From: Methyloceanibacter superfactus
GTDB taxonomy: Bacteria; Pseudomonadota; Alphaproteobacteria; Rhizobiales; Methyloligellaceae
Direction: 5' to 3'
DNA: 64,000 nucleotides
Assembly: GCF_001723305.1 (NCBI RefSeq)
Contig: NZ_LPWF01000035.1
Span: 1 to 64,000 of the forward strand
Every line of letters starts with the position of its first letter. Position 1 is the first letter of the stretch. The notes under the pieces were generated by a model. That model was not told the origin of the DNA and searched no databases. It worked only from the letters and a program-made list of their open reading frames with translations. Position numbers and translations under genes: made by a program. Below are positions 29,752-38,598 of the stretch, one piece after another.

Positions 29752-31038
29752 CTAGCGGCCTGCTGAGGCCTCCTTCAGCGCGAGCTTGGCGCGCTCCTCG
29801 AGCGTCGCCAGATCCTCTTTCTGGGCGATGGCTCTGCGTCCGCTCTCCAGCACGATCTCGATCTCCTTCTTCAGCACGGGCTGCTGCGCCTCGTCGGCCT
29901 GGGCCAGGAGCTGGCCAAGGCTCTCCACGAGGCGGATGAGGACCGCCGGCTGATCGGTGCTGTGCTGGCGGATCTGGCGGAAGGCTTCCTCCACTGTGTC
30001 GGCGAAAGTAGAGCTCGGCGCCAGCAACCGAACCTTGCCGTCGTCGCCGGCCCAGACGCATTGCGGCTGACCGCGCCGCATGACCTTCGCGATCGAGGTG
30101 GTGAGGCGGTCGATCACCGCCATGGCGGTGAACGGGTCGCTGATGCTGGGCGACAGCGCGCGCAAGGCCACCTCGACGAGCTGGCGGATCGAGGTCTCCA
30201 CATCTTGAATGGATGCCCGCTCGCCACCCAGTATCACGCAGTTCTCGATATTGCCGTGAGTCTCGTCCGCCGCCTTCTTGGGAGCGATCCAGGCGAATAC
30301 GCCGCCTTCGATAACGTGCCGGCCCGGCTTGAAGGCGAGCTCGATCACCGCGTCCGCCTCATCGGCGATCTCGATCAGTCCGTGATGGTTGATCGCCTGC
30401 ACATAGCCGCTGTGATGAAGCACCAATGGCGCGCCGGTGTCGCGCGGGCGCTTGGCCGGAGCGTCAGGCTCCTCGCCGTTCGACTCTGGCAACAGCCGGG
30501 CAATATCCGCATCCAGCGCCTCGCCGACGCGATCGATGGTGTTGTCGGCGATGATGGAGCGCGCGAGATGATGGACGAAGATCAGAAGCGCGATGAGGCA
30601 GAGAAGCACCAATGCGGTGCCGCCGGTCACGGCGAGGTTGGGTACCTTGTCGGTGCCGCCATAGGCCGAGCGCAGGACCAGCAGCAGATAAACCACCGTG
30701 GCCACGAACAGGCCTAGTGTGGCTTGCGTCCGGCGGTCGGCCATGAAGCTGCGGATGAGACGGGGGCCCAGCTGCTGGGCGGCAAGTGTCAGCACGACCA
30801 TGGTGATGGAGACCACCAGCGTCGCCATGGTGATCATGGCGGTGACGAGGTTGGAGAGGAATTGCGGGGCTTCCTCGGCATCGCCGCTATAGAGGAACCA
30901 CACCGGATCGTCGCCCTGGCGGAGTGGAATATGAACGGCGAGGATCGCCGCGGCGGCGGCGCCGGCGACCATCAGGAGCGGCAGAGCCCAAAGACTCGAT
31001 CGTGCTTCGTGCCAAAGGGTCAGAAGCCGGGTGAACAT
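29752..31038 (-). CDS. DUF2254 membrane protein
   Basis: The 428-residue protein has four membrane helices in the first half (about residues 17-37, 65-85, 108-124, 137-157) and a long cytoplasmic C-terminal half rich in charged residues. Motifs such as FLSNLVTAMITMATLVVSITMV and AQQLGPRLIRSFM are typical of DUF2254. The role is unknown. It converges with aspS, with ten bases between the stops. Confidence 0.85.
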   Translation of the reverse strand: MFTRLLTLWHEARSSLWALPLLMVAGAAAAAILAVHIPLRQGDDPVWFLYSGDAEEAPQFLSNLVTAMITMATLVVSITMVVLTLAAQQLGPRLIRSFMADRRTQATLGLFVATVVYLLLVLRSAYGGTDKVPNLAVTGGTALVLLCLIALLIFVHHLARSIIADNTIDRVGEALDADIARLLPESNGEEPDAPAKRPRDTGAPLVLHHSGYVQAINHHGLIEIADEADAVIELAFKPGRHVIEGGVFAWIAPKKAADETHGNIENCVILGGERASIQDVETSIRQLVEVALRALSPSISDPFTAMAVIDRLTTSIAKVMRRGQPQCVWAGDDGKVRLLAPSSTFADTVEEAFRQIRQHSTDQPAVLIRLVESLGQLLAQADEAQQPVLKKEIEIVLESGRRAIAQKEDLATLEERAKLALKEASAGR

Positions 31039-31088
31039 TCAACAGCCCCTTGGTTTCGTGACGCCGCCAGCTCTGAATGCGCTTGCCG

Positions 31089-31397
31089 TCAGGGCAACGT
31101 CACCGGCGCATCGTAGCGCCGCCAGAAATCGACCGTGGCGTTGCGGAGCGTGTGGTAGCAGTTGATGCCGCACCAGACCCAGGTGCCGCCGGGCAATCTG
31201 ACCTGATCGCCTTTCGGCAAGCGCCGGACGGGGGCCGAGATCGACTGCGTGGGATCGTATTGGCTGGTGACGGTGATGTGCGGGTAGGCGCCGTTGTCGG
31301 TGAGCGACCGATTGCCGGCATGGGGCGCCGAGACGCCGATCGACGCGACGATCATCGCGGCGACGAGTGCTGTGCAACGAATTCGCATCATTTTCAT
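31089..31397 (-). CDS. Small secreted hypothetical protein
   Basis: 102 residues with a signal peptide (about 1-28, AxA near SAPHAG). The mature part has a central LPKGDQVRLPGGTWVWCGINCYHTLR with two cysteines likely forming a disulfide, and a C-terminal tryptophan-rich segment. I recognise no named family, but this pattern occurs in small rhizobial secreted proteins. It lies upstream of the DUF2254 gene on the same strand. Confidence 0.6.
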   Translation of the reverse strand: MKMMRIRCTALVAAMIVASIGVSAPHAGNRSLTDNGAYPHITVTSQYDPTQSISAPVRRLPKGDQVRLPGGTWVWCGINCYHTLRNATVDFWRRYDAPVTLP

Positions 31398-31548
31398 GAC
31401 AGCGGTGCCCTTCGAACCGTTTCGCGTTTAACATATGCGCAGCGTATGGACGGTGGGAAGCTGCAATTCACAGAATTCAAAATGCCTGGCGGGCCAACCG
31501 CTGGGAGAGGGGGGGCTCTTTCCGTGACGGGTCGAAAGGACAGGGACC

Positions 31549-32643
31549 ATGACATTTGGCGAGCACGTCTTCCTCTATTGCGAGCGGGGTACTAACTCCG
31601 CGCTGTGGGCGGAGCCAATCAACGCAATTTCTAACGCTGCCTTCTTCCTTGCAGCACTTGTGGCGTGGCAACTCTTGCTATGGCGCCCACGCGAGGAGCG
31701 AAGTGCCGATCATTTCTTGCTGGTGGGCCTCGTTTTCCTGATCGGCTTCGGCAGTCTCGCCTTCCATCTCTATGCCGATGAGGGCACGGCGCTGGCCGAT
31801 GTCATCCCCATCGTCATCTTCATGCTGGTCTATCTCGGCTTTGCGCTCAATCGCTTCCTCGGCGTCCCGCCGGGTTGGACGGTGATGCTGGCGATCGGCT
31901 TCGTGGCGCTGGTCGGCGCCGCCATGCATGTGCAGTGCTGGGAGGGTGGCATCGGCTTGCCGGGGCCAGAGGTGACCGACGCCAAGCCCTGTCTCAACGG
32001 CAGCATGGCCTATCTGCCGGCGCTCGGCGCCTTGATCGTCATCGGCATGCTTCTCGCGGAGCGTCATCACCGTGCCGCACCCTATGTCATCTGGGCCGCC
32101 GTCCTCTTCACCGTGTCGATCATCCTCAGGTCGCTCGATATGGCGTTCTGCGATCAGGTGGTGATCGACGGGCGCAATGTCGGCACCCATTTCATCTGGC
32201 ATCTGCTGAATGCGGTCGTGCTGTTCCTGCTGCTCAGGGCTAGCCTCGAAGCCGGTCCGGTGCTTGCGGCACCTGCTACAGCGGAGCCCGTGACGGAAGC
32301 GGAGCCGGAGGCGCCTTCAGCCCCAGCGGCCGCGCCGGTGGAGACGGTTCCGGTCGAAGCGATGCCGGCCAAGGACGAGCCGGTGGAGACGCCGGAAGTG
32401 GCGTCGGCTGGCGAGGCGGCCATGCTGGAGGCGGCGGCGAAGGCCGAAGAGGAGGCTGAGGAGGCTGAGCCCGACGACGGGCCGGAGCCGAAGGTATCAG
32501 AGGCCTCCGACGCGGCCGAAGAAGAGGCGCCTAAGGAGGACGAGTCCGAAAGCCCGCGCCAAAGAGTCGGTCGAAGAAGAAGCCGTCCAGTCCCGCCTAA
32601 AGCGCCGTTTGGCCGGCCAGAGCGCGCCTCAACACAATCCTAG
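31549..32643 (+). CDS. Ceramidase-family (CREST) membrane protein with acidic C-terminal tail
   Basis: Residues 1-230 form a seven-helix membrane domain with the CREST/alkaline-ceramidase pattern: YCER near the start, EPINAISNAAFFLAAL, SLAFHLYAD (SxxxH), and a final GTHFIWHLLNA with HxxxH-like histidines that would bind zinc. These enzymes hydrolyse amide bonds in ceramide-type lipids. A low-complexity tail of about 130 residues, rich in E, A and P, follows and is not part of the family. The last 30 residues are arginine-rich, while another frame continues an acidic pattern, so the tail may contain a further sequence error near 32550. Confidence 0.78.
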   Translation: MTFGEHVFLYCERGTNSALWAEPINAISNAAFFLAALVAWQLLLWRPREERSADHFLLVGLVFLIGFGSLAFHLYADEGTALADVIPIVIFMLVYLGFALNRFLGVPPGWTVMLAIGFVALVGAAMHVQCWEGGIGLPGPEVTDAKPCLNGSMAYLPALGALIVIGMLLAERHHRAAPYVIWAAVLFTVSIILRSLDMAFCDQVVIDGRNVGTHFIWHLLNAVVLFLLLRASLEAGPVLAAPATAEPVTEAEPEAPSAPAAAPVETVPVEAMPAKDEPVETPEVASAGEAAMLEAAAKAEEEAEEAEPDDGPEPKVSEASDAAEEEAPKEDESESPRQRVGRRRSRPVPPKAPFGRPERASTQS

Positions 32644-32644
32644 G

Positions 32645-32677
32645 GCGTTACCGCTAGATCTCCTCTAGCGGTAGCGC
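32645..32677 (+). terminator. Strong hairpin after the ceramidase-like gene
   Basis: A 14-bp stem (one G-T pair) with a 5-base loop (tctcc, 32659-32663) starts two bases after the stop codon. No T-run follows, so the hairpin may act as a Rho-assisted terminator or protect the mRNA 3' end. It separates this gene from the tRNA. Confidence 0.6.
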
Positions 32678-32762
32678 TCTGGTGGCGCGTGCTCTACGCC
32701 TTCGGCTAGCATGACGGCTCGGATTCGAGCCTGCCGAGATTGGCCTTGCGCGCGGACCCTAG

Positions 32763-32849
32763 GCGGACGTGGTGGAACTGGTAGACACACAGGACTTAAA
32801 ATCCTGAGGGGGAAACCCCGTGCGGGTTCGACTCCCGCCGTCCGCACCA
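32763..32849 (+). tRNA. tRNA-Leu (anticodon TAA), CCA encoded
   Basis: The acceptor arms gcggacg and cgtccgc pair fully. The anticodon stem is cagga/tcctg around TAA. A long variable arm (gggggaaacccc) marks a class II tRNA, and the T arm reads gcggg-ttcgact-cccgc. Discriminator A and CCA are encoded at 32846-32849. It reads UUA leucine codons, which are rare in this GC-rich genome. Confidence 0.93.
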
Positions 32850-32954
32850 CAGCCAACCGACGGGCTTGGCGTCGCCCCAATCCCGTCCGCACATAATGGC
32901 AAAGGCGATTGGCTCAGCGCCAACCGCCTTTGTCGCCGTGCCGGTGTGCAAGCG

Positions 32955-33296
32955 CTAGTTGGACTTCTGACACTCCGGCTTTTCCGGATGGTTCTGGCAC
33001 GGGCACCAAGATCCCTCGGCCGACTGGCAAGAGTTGCCGATGGCCGTCTTCATCCCTTCGGCCGCGGCCCATTCGTCCTCATCGACGCTGTTGTTGCCGT
33101 TCGAGTCCATGGTCTGAAAGGTCGGGTTGAAGGTCGGATCGCCGACCTTCGACTCGTTTGCGTCCCACTCCGCACGGCTGATCGTGCCGCTGCCGTCGGT
33201 GTCGACGGTATTGAAACCGTCAGTCCAACTGGCGGCGATGGCGGGCGTTCCCAAGAGAAGCATAACCGAAACAAAAGCGACCCAGATTTTGGTCAT
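32955..33296 (-). CDS. Secreted EF-hand protein with cysteine-rich tail
   Basis: Start ATG 33296 is preceded by GGAAG. After a signal peptide (cleavage near AIAASW, residue about 22), two EF-hand loops are seen: DTDGSGTISRAEW and DSNGNNSVDEDEW, both with acidic residues at positions 1, 3, 5 and 12 or close equivalents, so calcium binding is likely. The C-terminus has four cysteines (CQSAEGSWCPCQNHPEKPEC). The protein has 113 residues. A periplasmic calcium-binding role is inferred; no partner is evident. Confidence 0.75.
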   Translation of the reverse strand: MTKIWVAFVSVMLLLGTPAIAASWTDGFNTVDTDGSGTISRAEWDANESKVGDPTFNPTFQTMDSNGNNSVDEDEWAAAEGMKTAIGNSCQSAEGSWCPCQNHPEKPECQKSN

Positions 33297-33678
33297 TGCG
33301 ACTTCCTCCCTGATACTGTTTCTACCGTTTTGACCGCGTCGCCCCTTTGCGAGCGAGGGTCCTGACGCCGCTTTTGGCGGCCTTACCACGGGGGCCTTCT
33401 TTCGGGCCTTTATCAAGGTCAAAGCTTCCAAATCCACCCCGACCACATCTTCTCGGCTAAGGCCTTGAAACTATCCAGGCCGGGCATGGCAGACATCTGT
33501 CCGCCCTCAGCAAAAGCCCTCAGCACTGCCAAACCGGCAGGCCCTGCCGCGCTCACGTAAGCCAGACGTCCTGCAAAGCGATCCCGTGCGACCACACCAT
33601 TCCGCCACGACCGTGCTACCGGTCTAAGGTCCGATCTCGATAGCGGTGATTGCTTCGGGGGACGCTCGCGCTCTTCAA
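33297..33678. other. Intergenic region, no gene seen
   Basis: About 380 bases between the EF-hand start and the GGDEF stop. It should hold the EF-hand promoter. No small ORF with a good ribosome-binding site, RNA gene or clear repeat was found. Confidence 0.45.
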
Positions 33679-34506
33679 CTAGGCGATTTGCTTTTGCTGA
33701 TTCATGTTCGGCGCGAAGAACACCAGCCCGTTGCGGCGCTCTTTGGCGCGGTACATGGCCAGGTCGGCGTTGCGCAGCGCTTCCTCGGCCGTGGCGCCGT
33801 CTTCGGGAATGAGTGCAACGCCGATCGACAGGCTGACCTTGTGCGCGTGGCCTCCGGCCCCGATGGTGCGCGTCAGGCTTTCCAGAAAGCGTGAGCCGAT
33901 CTTGCGCGCGGTCTCGCGATCCACGTTGTAGGCCAGGACGGCGAATTCGTCGCCGCCAATGCGCGCCACGAGGTCGCTCGGCCGCGCGGCGCCCTTGAAG
34001 CGGTCGGCAACGACTTCCAGCACCTGATCGCCGACAGCGTGACCATGCACGTCGTTGACCGACTTGAAGTGGTCGAGGTCGATCATGAACAGCGCGTATT
34101 GGCTGCCATTGGCGGGCGGCGATGCGATCGCGGTCTCCAAGGCGGCGATGAGCGCGCGGCGATTGAGCAACCCGGTCAACGGGTCTTGCATCGCCATCGT
34201 CGTCAGCTCGCGCAACTCCATCTCGGCGGCGACCTTCAGCGCGATATCGCGTCTCTGGTCGCTCAGTCTACGGACGATGAAGGTGACGATGCCGGCCGCC
34301 AAGAGCGCGGTGAGGAAGATCGCCTCGGCCAGGGAGATCTTGCGCTGGGCCGAGCTGAGCGCGTCGATGAAGTAGAAGAGATCGTATTGTAGCGCGAGGA
34401 GCAGCGCGGCGATCATCGCGCAGAAGACGAGCAGGGCGTCCTGCAAGCTCGACTGCGGGTGAGCGGCGATTGCCTCCCTCAACATTCTTGGTGTGATGGT
34501 GTCCAT
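33679..34506 (-). CDS. Membrane diguanylate cyclase (GGDEF)
   Basis: The 275-residue protein starts at ATG 34506. Two membrane helices (about residues 22-42 and 58-75) precede a coiled linker and a GGDEF domain. The active motif GGDEF is intact, and RPSD five residues before it is a product-binding inhibitory I-site. It should make c-di-GMP from GTP with feedback inhibition. There is no recognisable sensor domain beyond the short membrane part. It lies downstream of phaC on the same strand (119 bases). Confidence 0.88.
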   Translation of the reverse strand: MDTITPRMLREAIAAHPQSSLQDALLVFCAMIAALLLALQYDLFYFIDALSSAQRKISLAEAIFLTALLAAGIVTFIVRRLSDQRRDIALKVAAEMELRELTTMAMQDPLTGLLNRRALIAALETAIASPPANGSQYALFMIDLDHFKSVNDVHGHAVGDQVLEVVADRFKGAARPSDLVARIGGDEFAVLAYNVDRETARKIGSRFLESLTRTIGAGGHAHKVSLSIGVALIPEDGATAEEALRNADLAMYRAKERRNGLVFFAPNMNQQKQIA

Positions 34507-34625
34507 GATCGCTCCCGCCGATGTCGGAGGGAAAATACGGCGAGAGCCTCTAAGAAATGTAAATTGAGCGCCAGATTCTAAGGGTGGCGCCTCGCGCGAC
34601 CCGCGAGCCGCTCGAGGCCGCACAA

Positions 34626-36440
34626 CTAGCGCTGATGGACGTAGATGCCCGGCGCCGGCCACAGTGGTGCGTAGCCCCGTTCCGGGGCGCCCATGCGCGG
34701 CGGCGAGACCCGCCCGGCGCTGCCATGGCGATCGAGCCATTCGGCCCAGACCGGCCACCATGAGCCTTCGCCCGGCGCGGCAAGCGACAGCCAGGTATCG
34801 GAATCGACGTATGCGTCACCGGGATCCCGTGTCGCCACGTGATAGCGGCGTCCGTGGTGACCGGGCTCCGAGACGACGCCAGCGTTGTGTCCGCCATTGG
34901 TCAGGAGGAAGGTGAGCTCGTTGTCGGTGAATAGATGGAGCTTGTAGACCGAACGCCACGGCGCGATGTGATCGGTCTCCGTGCCCACGGCGAAAATCGG
35001 CGTGCGGATGTCCTTAAGGGCGATGACTCTGCCTTCCACGGCGTAGCGGCCGGCGGTCAGCCGGTTGTCGAGGAACAGCGCGCGCAGATATTGCGAATGC
35101 ATGCGGTAGGGGAGCCGGGTCTGGTCGGCGGCCCAGCTGGTGAGGTCGATCGCCTGGTCTCGCTCGCCGAGCAGGTATTCGCGCGTCATCTTCGACCAGA
35201 CGAGCTCGTTCGGCCGCAGTGCCTTGAAGGCGGACCCCATCTGCTTGGTATCGAGCACACCCTGATCCCACATCATGTCCTCGAGGAAGGCGATCTGGCT
35301 CTCGTCCACGAAGAGCATGAGGTCGCCCGCCTCGCTGAAATCGGTCTGGGCCGCGAGCATGGTGATGCTCGCCAGCCGATGGCCGTCGTCGCGCTCCATG
35401 GTCGCGGCGGCGATGGCAAGGAGAGTGCCGCCGATACAATAGCCGCAGGCATGGACCTTGCTCTCCGGCACAATGGCGTTGACCGCGTCGAGCGCGGCCA
35501 TGATGCCCTGGGTGCGGTAGTCGTCGAAGGTGATGTCGCGGTCGGCGGCGGTCGGATTGCGCCAGGAAATCATGAAGACGGTGAAGCCCTGCGCCACGAG
35601 ATAGCGCACCAACGAATTTTCGGGCCGCAGGTCGAGCACGTAATATTTCATGATCCAGGCCGGCACGATCAGAATGGGCTCGACATGCACGTTTTCCGTG
35701 GCCGGCGTGTATTGGATGAGCTCCATGAGGTCGTTGCGATAGACGACCTCGCCGGGCGTGATGGCGACCTTCTCGCCGACGGTGAAGCCGTCATTGATCG
35801 GCGGCGGCTCCATGGCCAGCGCGCAAAGCATGTCCTCGGTGAAGTTCGCGGCGCCGCGAATGAGATTGGCGCCGGACTCTTCTCGGGTGCGCTCGACGAT
35901 CGCCGGGTTCAGCCACGGCATATTGGAGGGCGAGACGACATCGAGCGCCTGGCGGGCCATGAAGGCCACCCGGGCTGAGTCCTTGGGCGACATGCCGCGG
36001 ACCTCGCGGGTGGCGCTGCGCCACCAGGCTTCCTGGGCGAGGAACGCCTGCTGCCAGAGCATATAGGGAAAGGTCTTCCAGGCAGGGTCGTCGAAACGGT
36101 GGTCCTTGGGTTGCGGCGCGAAGGGTGGTTCGGGCGTTGTCTGGTTCTGAGCCCCGGCTTCGAGTGCGAAGCGGCCGAGCCGCGCCAATGATCCCACGGC
36201 CTCGAGCCAAAGCTCCATCTGGCGCCCCGGAGAGCGGCCAAGATGGGAGGCCCAATCGAACCAGGCGGCCAGTTGCGAATGGGGCGACACGCCTTGGGTG
36301 AAACGCGCAATGGTGGCGCGCGCCAGCCGGTCGGCGGCCTCGAAGGATGGCGTGGTGCGGGCGCTGCCGCCCACCGCGTCAGCAGGCTGAGCGGGAGACT
36401 TGGAGCGCATGGGAAGGTGCGAAGACGTTATCTGGTCCAT
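34626..36440 (-). CDS. phaC: Class I poly(hydroxyalkanoate) synthase
   Basis: PhaC polymerises hydroxyacyl-CoA to storage polyester. The 604-residue protein (ATG 36440; a TTG at 36464 is also possible) has the lipase-like box GYCIGG with the nucleophilic cysteine, an aspartate in the GTETDHIAPW region, and the catalytic histidine in TNGGHNAGVVSEPG. PAWIMKYYVLDL and NSLVRYLVAQGFTVFMISW are characteristic. No phaA, phaB or phaR is adjacent. Confidence 0.93.
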   Translation of the reverse strand: MDQITSSHLPMRSKSPAQPADAVGGSARTTPSFEAADRLARATIARFTQGVSPHSQLAAWFDWASHLGRSPGRQMELWLEAVGSLARLGRFALEAGAQNQTTPEPPFAPQPKDHRFDDPAWKTFPYMLWQQAFLAQEAWWRSATREVRGMSPKDSARVAFMARQALDVVSPSNMPWLNPAIVERTREESGANLIRGAANFTEDMLCALAMEPPPINDGFTVGEKVAITPGEVVYRNDLMELIQYTPATENVHVEPILIVPAWIMKYYVLDLRPENSLVRYLVAQGFTVFMISWRNPTAADRDITFDDYRTQGIMAALDAVNAIVPESKVHACGYCIGGTLLAIAAATMERDDGHRLASITMLAAQTDFSEAGDLMLFVDESQIAFLEDMMWDQGVLDTKQMGSAFKALRPNELVWSKMTREYLLGERDQAIDLTSWAADQTRLPYRMHSQYLRALFLDNRLTAGRYAVEGRVIALKDIRTPIFAVGTETDHIAPWRSVYKLHLFTDNELTFLLTNGGHNAGVVSEPGHHGRRYHVATRDPGDAYVDSDTWLSLAAPGEGSWWPVWAEWLDRHGSAGRVSPPRMGAPERGYAPLWPAPGIYVHQR

Positions 36441-36754
36441 GATTCGGTCGCGGGGCAATGACAAGACACCGTTTCGCTAAAAGAAGCGCCACACTGTGAA
36501 GGACATATGACCGATGCCCGTGTGACGTCGTCGCAGGGGGGATGGGCGCTGGTTACGCGACCCGTCCCATCCCGGCCCGTGTTTGGCGTGGGCGGCGAGG
36601 ATGAGACTGGTCCCGAAGGCGCCAGCGCGCCGAACGCGTAGTGGGCCTACCTAACGCACCAATATGCCGGCCCCACGGTTAGCAAACAGCGTCGGCGGCC
36701 GCGCTTTTAGGCCTTAAAACTGAGAGGGTTAACGGCTGGTTGCGGCGTCCGGGC
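36441..36754. other. Intergenic region with one doubtful short ORF
   Basis: About 310 bases upstream of phaC and downstream of pstB. An ATG at 36507 with aagga four bases upstream opens 44 codons to a stop at 36639-36641, but the translation resembles nothing known and may be chance. No FNR-like box or strong hairpin was found here. Confidence 0.3.
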
Positions 36755-37576
36755 CTAGCCGTAGCGGCCGGTGACGAAATCGAGGCAGCGCTGGGTTCTC
36801 GGCTTCATGAAAATCTGCTCGGTGTCGCCGACTTCGACCAGATTGCCGAGGTGAAAAAAGGCGGCACGCTGCGAGATGCGGGCGGCTTGCTGCATGTTGT
36901 GGGTGACGATGACGATCGTGTAGCGATCGCGCAGTTCGTCGACCAGATTCTCGAACAGGGCCGTGGCGATGGGATCGAGTGCCGAGCAGGGCTCGTCCAT
37001 CAGAAGCACCTCGGGATTTGTGGCGATGGCCCGGGCAATGCAGAGCCGCTGCTGCTGTCCGCCCGACAGATCGGTGCCGGCTTCATGCAGGCGGTCCTTG
37101 ACCTCGTCCCACATGCCGACGGCCCGGAGAGTCTGTTCCACCAGGGCGTCGCGCTCCTTGCGATTGGTGACAATGCCCTGGATCTCGGCGCCATAGGCGA
37201 TGTTGGCGGTGATCGACCGGGGAAAGGGATTTGGCTTTTGCGCGATCCAGCCGAAGCGCTGGCGCAGCACCGGCGGATCGATCCCGGGCGCGTAGATGTC
37301 TTCGCCGTCGAGCAGGATGCGGCCCGTCATGCGCGTATGCTCGATGATGTCGTTGGTGCGGTTCAGGCAGCGTAGCAAGGTGGTTTTGCCGCATCCCGAT
37401 GGGCCGATGAAGGCGGTGGCCTCGTTCGCGTAGATGTCCAGCGAAATGTCCTTCAACGCCTGCTTCGGTCCGTACCAGAAGCTGACATCCTCGACGTTCA
37501 TCTTCGTCGGGTGAGCGCGGTCGTGATTGGGTATCGGTCCGAGATGCGGGAGATGACTGCGGGTGGCATCCAGCAT
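36755..37576 (-). CDS. pstB: Phosphate ABC transporter ATP-binding protein
   Basis: PstB powers high-affinity phosphate import with PstSCA. Motifs: Walker [23 protein letters not shown] (Q-loop), signature LSGGQQQR, Walker [13 protein letters not shown], and THNMQQAAR with the H-loop histidine. All key residues are present. Start 37576 (MLDATRSHL) is chosen over 37501 because it fits the family length (about 270). The unusual point is that pstS, pstC, pstA and phoU are not next to it; the genes on either side are phaC and a small membrane gene. The pairing partner must be elsewhere, or this is a second PstB. Confidence 0.88.
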   Translation of the reverse strand: MLDATRSHLPHLGPIPNHDRAHPTKMNVEDVSFWYGPKQALKDISLDIYANEATAFIGPSGCGKTTLLRCLNRTNDIIEHTRMTGRILLDGEDIYAPGIDPPVLRQRFGWIAQKPNPFPRSITANIAYGAEIQGIVTNRKERDALVEQTLRAVGMWDEVKDRLHEAGTDLSGGQQQRLCIARAIATNPEVLLMDEPCSALDPIATALFENLVDELRDRYTIVIVTHNMQQAARISQRAAFFHLGNLVEVGDTEQIFMKPRTQRCLDFVTGRYG

Positions 37577-37697
37577 GGGATCATCCTGCGGGTTTTGCGC
37601 CAGATGAGTCTTGCGCCACGTCAAGGCTCCATAGCAGCGAAGTCTGCATCTTGGATGCCGCCGTCCGATGAAGCTTTTGTGAAAACCTAACTGAAGT

Positions 37698-37711
37698 TTG
37701 AGATAGGTCAG
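37698..37711 (+). promoter_or_regulatory. FNR/FixK-like site between pstB and the DUF5132/HMA operon
   Basis: TTGA-gatagg-TCAG matches TTGA-N6-TCAA at 7 of 8 positions. It lies 89 bases before the ATG at 37801 and about 120 before the pstB start, so it could serve either gene. Similar sites recur in the next two divergent intergenic regions. Confidence 0.4.
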
Positions 37712-37800
37712 TCTTTCGGAAGGTGGAGGGGAGCGTTACAGTCGGCGGCAATTTTGGTTCGTGGCGAAAGCGCGGTTCTGGCGAGTGTTGGAGATCGAGC

Positions 37801-38115
37801 ATGTTTCCCTTTGGTTTGGCCGTGGGGTTTGTGGCCGGGGCGGCGACTGCCGTTCTGTTCGCGCCCCAGATCGCCCAGCAAGCCCGCCCAGTGGCGAAGG
37901 CCGCGGTGAAGGCCGCCTTGGCGGCGTTGCATGAGGTCCAGGTGCGCGGCGCGGAGGTGGCCGAGGCGGCGGAAGATCTCTATGCCGAGGCCAAGGCCGA
38001 GGTGAACCAAGAGACCGCCGAAGCCGCATCGCCTGACGCCGCGACCCAAGACGAGGCGACCCGAGCAGCAGCACAAGCACCGGAAGCAAACCGGCCGCCA
38101 AGCGCCGCGGCTTGA
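37801..38115 (+). CDS. Small membrane-anchored helical protein (DUF5132-like)
   Basis: 104 residues. A glycine/alanine-rich N-terminal membrane helix (FPFGLAVGFVAGAATAVLF) is followed by PQIAQQARPVAKAAVKAALAAL and a long amphipathic, alanine/glutamate-rich helix likely to form a coiled coil, then a disordered tail. This plan resembles the DUF5132 proteins that often sit beside HMA-like and P-type ATPase genes. The next gene overlaps its stop by four bases. Role unknown; a small accessory subunit of a transporter is possible. Confidence 0.6.
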   Translation: MFPFGLAVGFVAGAATAVLFAPQIAQQARPVAKAAVKAALAALHEVQVRGAEVAEAAEDLYAEAKAEVNQETAEAASPDAATQDEATRAAAQAPEANRPPSAAA

Positions 38116-38591
38116 TCTCTCATCGGATGCCCGAGGCGCTACCACAAGCCGAACTCGTTCATGCCTGTCCCGGCCGCTCGCGGCTGCGCATCACGAGCCG
38201 GCGCGGCGATCCCGTGTTCTTCGCATCGCTCGCCACGGGACTCTCCACATTTCAGGGCGTACGGAAGGTGGAGGTTAATCCTCTCACCGGCAGTGTGCTG
38301 ATCCACCATGACGTGCCGCTCGAAGGCATCGCCAAGGCGGCGGAGGAGGTGCGCCTGTTCGCGCTCGCGACGGCGGGGGCCGGTCCGTCGCTTACCGCGA
38401 TGCAGGCCTTGCCGCTCGATATGAGGATGATGGCGGCGCTGGGCTTCGGCGCGCTGGCCCTGCTGCAGGCCGGCAGGGGGCAGGTCTTGCCGCAAGCGGC
38501 CACGCTCGCCTGGTATGCGGCAACGCTGAGCGGCATCCTGATAAATAGCGCCGGGGACGCCCCCGGCGATGGCGGGGGCGACGGCGAGTAA
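38112..38591 (+). CDS. HMA-like domain protein (HMA2 type) with membrane helices
   Basis: Start is TTG 38112 (overlapping the previous stop, TTGA) or ATG 38127. Residues about 12-70 form a ferredoxin-like heavy-metal-associated fold: CPGRSRLRITSRRGD, then VRKVEVNPLTGSVLIHHD. The CxxC metal motif of true HMA domains is absent. A hydrophobic C-terminal part (MMAALGFGALALLQ and LAWYAATLSGILIN) gives two membrane helices. The sequence NPLTGSVLI also occurs in the N-terminal domain of the P-type ATPase transcribed from the other side, so these are paralogous domains. Probably a partner or regulator of that pump. Confidence 0.7.
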   Translation: MISHRMPEALPQAELVHACPGRSRLRITSRRGDPVFFASLATGLSTFQGVRKVEVNPLTGSVLIHHDVPLEGIAKAAEEVRLFALATAGAGPSLTAMQALPLDMRMMAALGFGALALLQAGRGQVLPQAATLAWYAATLSGILINSAGDAPGDGGGDGE

Positions 38592-38598
38592 CGACGCC

